NCBI GenBank assembly: GCA_025403435.1
Contig: CM046337.1
Location: forward strand, 5,153,501 to 5,217,500
Length of the DNA stretch: 64,000 nucleotides
Reading direction: 5' to 3'
Origin: Artocarpus heterophyllus
Taxonomy: Eukaryota > Streptophyta > Magnoliopsida > Rosales > Moraceae
Every line of letters starts with the position of its first letter. The first letter of the stretch is position 1. The notes under the pieces are model-generated. The model saw only the letters and a list, made by a program, of their open reading frames with translations, was not told where the DNA came from and did no database searches. The translations under genes were made by a program, and so were the position numbers. Below, piece by piece: positions 25,652 to 35,484 of this stretch.

Positions 25652-27486
25652 GACTAAAGATATAAACTTCAGTCCAGCGGTCTTCCAAAAGATGTATAAT
25701 CTAAGAATTCTGAAAATTTACAATTCACCTAGAGGTGACAGGGAGAGCAATGTCTGGCCTAATGAAAATTTCCAATCAATTTCTGATAAGCTTACTTATC
25801 TGCAATGGGAGTAGAGCCGGCAATACAGGTTGCGATATAATGATACGACACGAATACGACACGTTTTTTTGCGGGTTAGTGTCGGAAAATTTGACCACGG
25901 GTCATTTTAGTGTCGACCCGAAACTGACCCGTCAAAAAACGGGTCGTGTTCGGGTCAACCTGTCTGACACTAAAATGACTCGTTTCTGACTCGCATTTAA
26001 TTAATTAACTTTAAAAATTAATATTATTTCATATATAATATAAGCTCTTAAAATATCAAACCCTACATCTCTTATCACTCATCTTCTTATTGAAGTGGCA
26101 TGAAACTCTTCTAATTTTATTTTATTTTTTATTTTATATATTAATGTAGGCGGGTTAGAGGAGAGTTGCGGGTCATAATCGGGTTCGGGTCAAAAACGGG
26201 CGGGTCACGGGTCATGTTTTTTGACATTGTGCGTAAGAAACGGGTTGACACAAGTCGTGTTCGTGTCAACCCGTAACAAAACGGGTCGTATTAGGGTTGA
26301 GAATTCTCAACCCGTTAGTGTCACGGGTCGGGTTAGCGTCGACCTAATTTTGTAAAAATTAACTCCAACCCGACACTAACCCGACCCGCCAACCCGTTTT
26401 GCCACCCCTAAATGGGATGGATTCTGTTCCAGATTTTTTCCATTAAATTTTTCTGCTGAGAATCTTGTGGAGCTTATTATGCCTAGTAGTCGGCTTGAGA
26501 AACTTTGGGATGGAGTTCAGGTATATATATTTTAACTTTTATTTTGTTGTATTGAACATTAAGTCTTTTACATAGAATTCTATCATTCCAGCCATTGCCT
26601 TTGTTGTGACAGCCTCTTGGTAGCTTGAAGAAGATCGATCTTACATGTTGCTGCAGCCTTACTGACGTTCCAGATCTCTCTCTTGCAAAAAATCTTACAA
26701 ATGTTAGTCTCGAGAGCTGTTCGTCTATAAAAGAGTTCCTGGAGCTGCCAAGGTGTGTAAAAAGTCTAAACCTGAGTAGGACCTCTATTAAAGAAGTGCC
26801 TTCGTCAATCCAGCGCGTCTCTTGTCTAGAGATATTTGATCTCAGTGATTGCATGAACCTTGAGAGTCTCCCCACAAGCATTTGTAAGTTGAAATCTCTT
26901 AGGAGTCTGTTCCTTTCTGGTTCCTCAAAATTCAGAAACTTTCCACAAATCTTGGAGCCTATGGAAAGTTTAATTGAACTTGAGTTGGATAGAACAGCAA
27001 TCAAAGAGCTACACCCGTCAATCGAGAACCTTGTTGGGCTTGAATCTTTACATTTAGAGATGTGCCAAAACCTTGAGTTTATCCCAGATAGCATCTACAA
27101 CATAAGCACTCTTGAGTATGTTAGCCTTTGGGGCTGTCGAAAACTTAAATATTCTCCGGAGCTTCCAAAAGATTCAGACGCATGTTCCACATTATCAGAG
27201 AGGGTATCTAGTTCTAGAACGGGAGTTCCTAAGATAAAAAGTTCCAGGACTGTACTAGTGCGACGTTCGGATCCATTTGCTAACAGTTTTTCTCCTACAC
27301 GATATTATAATTAAGTAGCTGCTGATACAGCTTCATTATTAAGCAACCATTATTCTGATCTGATCATTCTAGAGTCGGATGGTATATCCGCATCAGAAGA
27401 ATCAACATTGTCTGACTTCTTCTCAGATACGTTTACGTGGATGGGTCAGTGGCAACTACACGATGAAAATCCCTCTCTCTTTATGC
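25652..27486 (+). pseudogene. LRR exons of TNL copy 1, disrupted
   Basis: The rest of exon 3 (to 26520) and exon 4 (from 26613) encode the LRR part but are out of reach after the stop at 25649. Exon 3 is split by a hAT-like element at 25812-26410. Exon 4 is open from 26613 to TAA at 27312-27314 with about eight LRRs (PLGSLKKIDL, LTNVSLESC, KSLNLSRTSIKEVPSSI, LRSLFLSGSSKF, GLESLHLEMCQNLEFIPDSI). Near 27314 a short deletion relative to copy 2 (which reads on at 39030) brings in the stop. The remaining homology runs to the TAA at about 27494 (SLFMLE in copy 2). Confidence 0.85.
25804..26418. mobile_element. hAT-like non-autonomous element inserted in the TNL LRR exon
   Basis: The element is 25812-26410 (599 bp). 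The ends are TAGAGCCGGCAA and, read from the minus strand, TAGGGGTGGCAAAA, an imperfect terminal inverted repeat. It is flanked by AATGGGAG (25804-25811) and AATGGGAT (26411-26418), an 8-bp target duplication with one change. The uninterrupted copy 2 has a single AATGGGAG at the same place, which proves the insertion. Inside are many short CGGGTCGTGTTCGGGTC-type direct and inverted motifs and no transposase. Confidence 0.9.
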
Positions 27487-27946
27487 TAGAATAAATTAAG
27501 TAGATTTCTTTTTTATTCTCTAATGCCTTCTATTTTCTTCACAGATTAAGATGATCATGTCTCTCTCTCTCCCTGGTTCACAGATTAAAATGATCATGTC
27601 TTCACAGATTAAATGGTAATCTTAGCACATTCGATTAGTAATTGCTGATTCCAAAGTGTTTCAGATGTCCACACAAGATTGATCTTCCAATTAGCATCAT
27701 CAACAGGTAAATGAATATTTCCCGTCCTAGAATTCTGTGGACTTCTGTTTTTATTTTCCTTCTCCTAGAATTTCTCCAAGCTTGACTACTAGTCTTATTT
27801 ATCTTATGGATGACGACAATTGGGATGACGACAATACATTTGTCGTCATCCATCGTCACAATGCGTTGTGGTGGTGAAGCCAGCAACAGATAAGATGCTA
27901 AATTGAAAAAATTCTCAAGAGACATTTAAATTAGTCCTTGTCGTTT

Positions 27947-28515
27947 ACATCTGTTGATGCAGCGTATTATTAAACCCAAGATCTGATGGGAGAAGTTGAG
28001 AAACAGAGGGAAAAAGAGGAACGAAAGAACACAGATTTTTGCTTGGTTTGGATTTTTCAATCCTACGTCCAAGGGCAGGAGTAATTCCCCTAGCCTTATC
28101 CACTATCCAGAGAAAACAACAATTACACAGATACTCCTTCTTACACAGAGTTTACAAGCTTTCTATATCCCCAAAGCTTCCCTGTTCTCACCCTCTCTGT
28201 TTCTTCTCTCACCCGAATTCAATCACCTAGAGAGAATATTGATTTCTCACACACACTGTACCAGAACCAAGGTTACAAGAGGTTATATATACAACATATC
28301 CCTTTTTCAATACAACACCGCCTCTCCTTTTACCAATGTCTTAACAAAGAGATAAAAAACTAACTAAACAATATAACCAGAGTTAGGCTAATTTTAACCT
28401 CTAAAGGTTAATGAATTAAGTTTGTTATAACCAACAAGCTGCAGTCTTGTCAGTTACCAACAAACTTAAATAAATATAAAACAGCCAATAGGAAAGAGTC
28501 ATTTCTAACAACATT
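27947..28515 (-). mobile_element. Solo LTR, copia-like, minus orientation
   Basis: The insert 27952-28510 (559 bp) reads on the minus strand as TGTTAGAAATGA...GCATCAACA, that is TG..CA with short inverted ends. It is flanked by ACATC (27947-27951) and ACATT (28511-28515), a 5-bp target duplication with one mismatch. The corresponding spot in copy 2 (near 39640) lacks it. On the minus strand a TATATAACC stretch is followed by leader-like sequence. The plus-strand frames within it are not genes. Confidence 0.75.
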
Positions 28516-29334
28516 TTTGCTCAAAACTTTCAATTTCTTATATATATATATATATTGTTAGAGTAAATGCCAATTTAATTTTGTTTCTCTCAAGGAATTG
28601 ATAGGGGAGGTTCAACAACGTTTTTGTGTGCCTGCTTGATGCTGGACTTTCATATGGAATGTCTTGTGCTGCAAAAGTACATCCAAAATTAAATGAAGAA
28701 AAGGAGTGGCTAATATCGGTTGGACTTGAGCGGGACCTTAAAAGCTGCTCTTTGCACGCAAGATGATTTCTGAGCTAAAAGAACCAGATCATATGAATCA
28801 GATTGTTTCTTTTCTTAACTTTTGGACGGATTCGTTGTGGTCCTATAGTTTTTAAAACCGAAGTCATGACAAGCGTAGATATGTATGCACTTAGCAACAA
28901 AATCAAAGACAACAACCTTCGGCTTCTTCCCCATAAACGACTCTTTTGAGTGTGTGTGAGAGCATGATTCCTATTTTGTCCTGAACCTTAAAAGCTCCCA
29001 CATTATCCATTAATTTTGAATTAGGTCTCACCTAACCCTCTCCTATTAGAGTTTCTATAAAATAAAAAAATAAAAGAAAAAAACTGACAGAAGAAGAGGG
29101 GACACCTTTTTGTTTGAATTTTTGTTGACTACAAATGAAAGAGACCACATGATCTCACTTATCCCTTCTTTCCTGTTTGTTTTTAACAGAAATTTTGATC
29201 AAAATGAGCCAAGTGAGACAAACAAAATTCATGAAGCAAAGTGAGAGGACTTAGTTCAGATAAAAAAGCGAGAATGACGCTAAAGGTGTGGAGCGAACGC
29301 AAGAATAACCCATTTTCTTTTTAATTTGTTACAG

Positions 29335-30176
29335 CCTCTTGGTAGCTTAAAAAAGACGGATCTCAGTTGTTGCCGCAATCTTACCAAAATTCCAAAGCTC
29401 TCTAATGCTCTTCTCACCACGCTTAATCTCGAGGACTGTTCATCTCTAGAAAAGTTTCCGGAGCTTCCAGGGAATGCAAAGAGTCTAAATCTGAGCAAGT
29501 CATCAATTAAAGAAGTGCCTTCATCAATCCAACACATCTCGTCCTGAGATATTTGATCTTAGTGAGTGCATAAACCTTGAGAGTCTCCCCACAAGCATTT
29601 GTAAGCTAAAATCTCTCCGGAGCCTTTACCTTTCCGGTTGCTCAAAATTCAGAAACTTTTCAGTAATCTTAGAGCTTATGGAACGTTTAACCGAACTCGA
29701 GTTAGATAGAACAGTAATCAAAAAGCCACAGCCATCGATTCAAAACTTAGTTAAGATTGGATATTTGCACCTGGAGATGTGAGAAAACCTTGAGTTTGTC
29801 CCTGATAGCATCCATAACATAAGCTCTCTTGAATGTGTCAGCCTTTGGCGTTGTATGAAACTTAAATCTCCACCGGATGATCTTCTAAAACATTTGGATG
29901 CTTCTAGAAAGGTTGTTGAGAAAATAGAAAGTTCTAGAACTGTACTCGTGCCACTTTGGGATCCATTCTACCTACAAAGAGTACCTGCCAATCAGAATAA
30001 AGCTGCTTCGTCGCATCAAGCCAGAACCACTACTCTGATCTGGTGATTCTTGATCCTCAACCAAAAGAAAGAAGTTTAGACCCTTTACGAGATATTGTCC
30101 AAATTCTTCTCAGCAACACTCAATGCTGATGAATTGCTGAGACTTTTGTTTGTGGCAACTGGCAACAATATTTTCA
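29335..30176 (+). pseudogene. LRR-exon remnant of a second TNL, copy 1
   Basis: The segment starts after a splice-like ACAG with PLGSLKKTDL and continues with DLSCCRNLTKIPKLS, LEDCSSLEKFPELPG and SIKEVPSSIQH, closely matching exon 4 of the upstream TNL. The frame breaks at a TGA at 29545-29547. Further LRR-like sequence, with another in-phase stop (GAGATGTGA near 29780), continues to the C-terminal homology at about 30176. No TIR or NB-ARC exons precede it, so it is a fragment left by an older duplication. Confidence 0.85.
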
Positions 30177-31138
30177 AAGGACACAGACTTATAGAGTGTT
30201 TGGGACTATTGGTTTTTGGTTAAAAACATTGTAGTATGTGAGAGTTTACACTATACCAACCAAAAGTTTAGTTGACACTGAAAAGGCTAAATGTGAGATT
30301 TATAGTTTGCCTTCTTAGGATTTGCTGGTGATCATTGCTTGGGACAAATGGTTTTGCTTCCTTATTTTTTTTGGTCAAATATTGATGGCTAGTTTTTGAG
30401 GACTTAATTAAACAATAATTCTCCGTGGTCCATGAATCAAAATATTTTGGCACATTCAGTTGGCTATTCAGCTGGCCTGTCCATGTGAAAGAACTTCCAG
30501 TTATAGATCAAAGCTTCCTCCACGTATAACCGAATTGAGATACACAATAAGAGTTCAAAAAAGAGTTAAACGACGTACACATTCAAAAACGAATATGGCT
30601 TTTTCGAGCACACCATTATAGACAATAGATAGTTCAAAACGATTAAGATCAAGAGACCAAAAATATTGGGTCTACCATAACATTACAAAGGACGTCGACT
30701 TATAGATTAAACATAAATACTACATTAAAAGGTGGCAGATTGCCTTCGTTAAACGACAAACATGTCAACGCATTTTAGTTGACAAGCAAATGAACGAAAA
30801 CAAACTGGTAAAGCTCAAAAAGACAACAATAGCAACTCGGAAGATGAGCCGACCGCCTTAATTTTAATTTTGGTTTTGGTTTTGGTTTTTTGATGTTTGA
30901 ATTTTTTTTTCCTTAAGGGTACGTTGGTCTTTTTGTGCCCTTAACACACCTCATGTAAATGAAAAATATGGTTTTAGAGTTACATTTTCTGGAAGGGACT
31001 AGATAGAGGGATTAGATATATGTGACTGCTTCTAACGCGCAATATCATTAGCTCTGCGCTCTCATATCCTTAACGGTTGACATTGAACAGATTTCCAGTC
31101 CCTGCAACTTTATCTGTTTTGGCTTCTTCTAAGTTGCA

Positions 31139-34037
31139 ATGGCATTGTCTTTGGGACTTGGACCCTACGTCTCTTCCATTTTTTGCAAAACCGCTTCTCA
31201 CGACAACGCCGGCTTCAACTCCAACACCTTCTCTTCTGCCGCCTCAATTCCCCACGCGCGCGATGCATCCTTCATCCGACACGCCGCCGAGCTCGCCGAC
31301 CTCTCCGCCGGCTTCACCTCTCCTCACCCAAACTTCGGCTGCGTCATCGCCACTCCCTCCGGCGAAGTCGCCGGCGAGGGCTTCCTCTACGCCCAGGGCA
31401 CCAAACCCGCCGAGGTCATCGCCGTCGAGGCAGCCGGAGAATTCTCCCGACGATCCACTGCTTATCTCAACATGGAACCCGGCGACTGCCACGGCGATCA
31501 CGCCGCTGTCTCCGCTCTCGTCAAGGTTAGGTTTCGCAAAAGTTTTTTTGTCTTAGATCGCTTCTGGCTTTTTCTTCTTTTGGTTTTTGAATTCGATTGG
31601 TGATGTTTGTTCTCGATTAGGCAGGGATTGAGAGGGTTGTGGTTGGAATTAGGCATCCTCTACAACATCTTCGAGGCAATGCAGCTCGTGCTTTGAGAAG
31701 TCAAGGAGTTCAGGTTGATGTTCTTGGCGAGGATCTCAAAAGCAAAATTATCGAGGTAATTTATAGCATTACTCTTAATTCTTAATTTAGTTCAAGAGGA
31801 AGATCTGGTTTTTGATGTTAATTGATATTATATTCTAGCAGTTGAAAAGAATTGTTTTTGATCTCGTAGGAAGCTCGAAAATCTTGTCTTCTAGTCAATG
31901 CACCCTTGATTTGCAGAGTTGCTTCTCGAGTCCCTTTTTCGGTTCTGAAGTATGCCATGACTCTTGATGGTAAGTTTTGTCCATGTAATTGCACTTAACG
32001 GCTCTTTTGAGATAAACCGAAAGGGTGAACTCCAAAATTAACACGAGTCTTCTGATAGTCGTTGTTGGGACCGATGACAGGAAAAATTGCTGCTAGTAGT
32101 GGACACGCAGCATGGATAAGCAGCAAAAAGTCTAGATGTCGAGTTTTTGAACTCCGGGGTAGGAGTGATGCCGTTGTGGTTGGAGGAAATACAGTGCGTA
32201 GGGACAGTAAGTGTCGTCTTGCTTGGTGACTTTGTTATGGTTGATAAAGACAGGCAGATGTTAAAGATTTTTAAACGTGCTTTGGTGCATATCTCAAATT
32301 AGATCCCCGACTAACTGCAAGACATGGAGATGGACATATGCCTATGCGGATTGTAATGAGTCAAACTCTTGATCTTCCCAAGGAAGCGAATCTTTGGGAT
32401 ATGTCTGAAGCGTCTACCATAGTTGTTACACAAAGGGGTGCTCGAAGGAGTTTCCAGAAATTTCTTGCTTCAAAAGGAGTCGAAGTAGTGGAGTTTGACA
32501 TCTTAAACCCCCAAGACGTGATGGAATATTTCCATGATCGTGGGCATCTTTCAGTTTTGTGGGAGTGTGGAGGGACATTAGCTGCATCTGCTATTCAATC
32601 TGGAGTAATACACAAGGTTTCTTTCATTTCCTCTCACCCTTTGTTCTTTTGTCTTGGTGAATTTCTTTACTGTAACAGGCCTTGGAGTAAAATGTTTAAC
32701 AATTTTGTGTCCATTATATGATGAGCGAAACATTTTTGCAACGTTATAATCAATCATCATCACTGATGTTGCTTTGGACTTGCAGGTTTTTGCATTTGTT
32801 GCTCCCAAAATCATAGGCGGAAAACATGCTCCATCTCCTGTAGGTGAACTAGGGATGGTTGAGATGTCACAAGCTTTGGATTTGATTGACGTTTGCTATG
32901 AGCAGGTCAGCAGCAGTCTTTGTTCCTTTTCTTGGTGAAGCGTTGTCCTTGTTAAATACGGCTCCTGATTGGCTTTATTTGTGCTCTTTAACCACAGGTT
33001 GGGCCTGACATGCTTATTAGTGGGTTTCTCCAGCCTATACCTGATCTAACGCCTGTTATCCCATCAATTGAAGAAACTTACGCAATTGATCCGTCTGTCG
33101 CTCCATATGAACCAAAAATTATATTCTTCTATAAAACCTGGGACCTCTATGGTGCTTTGTCAAATTTTTCTCCTCATCCAATTCAGATGCCTGATGACAA
33201 TGATGATTATTCCACTTGGCTAAGTGTGGAGCATTACTACCAGGTAATCAAAATTTTTTGAGATGCGTCATTTTTTTACCAATATAAGATCTTATGAATC
33301 TCGTTACAGTTTTATTGTTGATTTTCAGGCTCACAAGTTTGTTGGGGTTGATGACCCTCTAGCTCAAGAATGTGTTGCAAAAATAAAGTCTGCTAAAAGT
33401 CCAGAGGAGGCAGCGAGAATAGGAAGGTCAATACAGAGGAAGCACCCTGATTTGGTATTTTCCTTTTGTTCAATTGGATTTTTAAAATTTTCTCATGCTC
33501 TTTGCCTTTTTAGTTAGTCACCATTATAAGGAACGAAATGCCTCTAGACGCTTCGTAAAACCTGACGGAACAGATGATGTAGCGAAAATGTTTTTTTTGC
33601 ACCTCTGGCATTTAATTTGATTATAATAGATCTATAGAACTGTACTCGAGTGTCCAATTTTCATCCGATACACTTGATATGCACTGATTTTTAAGCAATA
33701 TAACAATCTATCAATCATTGGACATGAATAAAGAGTGTTCGCATTAAGATTTTTTTCCCTTGGTGTTATGCAGATAAGATCTGATTGGGAAAGTGTCAAG
33801 ATTGATGTTATGTATAGGGCTCTGAAATGCAAATTCTCTATTTATCCACATTTGAATTCTATGCTGCTCTCTACCGCGGGATCTGTTCTTGTTGAGGCTT
33901 CACCACATGATCTTTTCTGGGGCGGAGGCAGAGATGGAGAAGGCTTAAATTATTTAGGCAGGCTCTTGATGCAATTAAGATCAGAGTTTCTCGGTGAGTC
34001 CCAAGCATCTAGTCAGAGCTCTGGCATAACTATATAG
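31139..34037 (+). CDS. PYRR: Riboflavin biosynthesis pyrimidine reductase with NADAR domain, copy 2
   Basis: Nine exons identical in length to copy 1: 31139-31525, 31621-31755, 31870-31969, 32081-32206, 32303-32616, 32786-32905, 32998-33243, 33329-33454 and 33774-34037, again 605 aa with no stop or frameshift. Domain order matches copy 1: plastid-type N-terminus, degenerate deaminase, reductase and NADAR (LSNFSPHP, SVEHYYQAHKF, DLFWGGGRDGEG). The notable change is at the exon 4/5 junction, where GACG|AT of copy 1 is GACA|AT. The split codon therefore gives Asn250 instead of Asp, turning the DDPRL motif of the reductase into DNPRL. Other changes are scattered and mostly conservative or in the variable N-terminus. 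Preservation of all splice sites and frame suggests the gene is or was under selection, but Asn250 could affect activity. Confidence 0.95.
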
Positions 34038-34858
34038 CAGAAGCAACAAACAACTAGTAATGGTTATGTACGAATCCTTTTTGTAACCTTACAATTGCCC
34101 CAACAGAATAAGAATCCCCATCTGATGCAAATATTCTAGGTTTTTATGCTCGATCGTAACGATATGGACAGATTTTTGATAGGTGTTAAATGTATATCTA
34201 GGTGTACTTTTGAGACTCGAAGCGCTTGGGCGTTATAACAAAACTAGGTGTAAATTAGACTGGGCATTGTTTTTGAAGCTTTACTTGTTCACATTATATT
34301 TTTGAAGTCTATATATTCAAATGCCTTGAAATTTCCATAAAAATTAGTTTATTTGAATTTTATCTATAAGTGATGTTTTTCTAATTCCGTAGTTCACCCT
34401 GCGCTCCAAGGACTTGACCATTTATATTATGCCGATTCTTGAGAGCCGCGACTTTGTTCAAATAGTAGTTGGAAAAATTGTTCATTTCACCTCTTTTAGG
34501 ATTCCACAAATTCCCATTCGGTTTAACCTCATTATTCAGTCAGGTGGTTTCTCAATTCTCATCCATGAAAAACATTGCATTGATATGCACATTAGAACAA
34601 TATGAATGTACGTCCATGCCAATACGGCAATGGAAGCTACGGTGGTGTTGCTTGTTGTTTCATACTTGTAGGCTGTAAAGAAAGTTTTGTTTTGAAACTA
34701 TAATGAAGGGGTTTAATAAAACAAACTCCAATGGTATGAGTTATACGGCATTCAAGGCAAATGAAACGATTCATGCCATGAAATAATTCCAACTACATAT
34801 CTTCAACGAAAAAGAAAAAAAAATCCACGTATATTATTAGACTTTGCGGCGTTTTAAG

Positions 34859-34954
34859 TTTATAGTTGATTCACATGACGTAGAAAAACTATCTTCAATT
34901 CGAACGTTTATAGTTGATTCACATGACGTAGAAAAACTATCTTCAATTCGAACG
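34859..34954. repeat. 48-bp tandem duplication between PYRR and TNL copy 2
   Basis: Two near-perfect copies of a 48-bp unit containing TTTATAGTTGATTCACATGA. Copy 1 of the block has a single diverged equivalent near 22605. Confidence 0.9.
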
Positions 34955-35297
34955 TTGACCATAAGGGTTTGTTACAACGGTTTAAACTCAAAGTTCAACC
35001 ATCTACCGTGTAAAGCTCTCAATAATTACAATATGAAGCTCTTGGCAATTAAAATGTTTTGAACAAAGCTCCCGAACACAAGGTTTGTGAGTTACTTTTC
35101 TTCAAATTCATCCCTCTGTCTCCCCTCAAAAAAAAAAAAAAGATCTCTCTAGCTAGTTTAGCCGGCTATTAATCTGGAATACAAAACCCTATACCGCGTT
35201 TAAAGGGAAAAAAAAAAAAAAAAAGGACAGCTCATGTGACAAAGTTGATTTTCTTCTAAGAAATTCGAGGAAGTGGGTAAAAATGAGAACTCAAAAG

Positions 35298-35379
35298 TTG
35301 ACTTTTTCTAATGTTACAGTTGACTTTGTATCTCGGAAGTAACTTTGCAGCTAAGGGAAGTTCAGGGCCTTGTATAAAT
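35298..35379 (+). promoter_or_regulatory. W-boxes and TATA box of TNL copy 2
   Basis: TTGACT at 35298-35303 and 35320-35325 and TATAAAT at 35373-35379, spaced as in copy 1. The promoter is intact although the gene it served is broken. Confidence 0.5.
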
Positions 35380-35484
35380 GAATATGGCTGTTGTTTTGTT
35401 TTCTTAATTATTCAAGCCTTTCATTAATATCCTTTGCTCTAAAGCTGAGAAATCATTTTCATCTGTAGATCTGCTGGCACAAAC

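Larger units (their letters stand above)
18301..30592. repeat. Tandem segmental duplication, copy 1 (12.3 kb)
   Basis: This block is repeated head-to-tail as 30593-41758. Homology starts at ATATGGCT (18301 and 30593) and ends at TACACATTCAAAAACGA (30592 and 41758). Both copies hold a PYRR gene, a TNL gene and a TNL LRR remnant in the same order and orientation, with closely matching introns and spacers. Copy 1 is about 1.1 kb longer, almost all explained by a 0.6-kb hAT-like element and a 0.56-kb solo LTR. Confidence 0.95.

Noticed and set aside
26483..27094. 203-codon minus-strand frame
   Set aside because: Antisense of the TNL LRR exon; the LRR pattern is only on the plus strand.
27996..28355. 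119-codon plus-strand frame in the TNL 3' flank
   Set aside because: Lies wholly inside the solo LTR, which is absent from the paralogous block.
31183..31530. Arg-rich 115-codon frame
   Set aside because: Out-of-frame reading of PYRR copy 2 exon 1.
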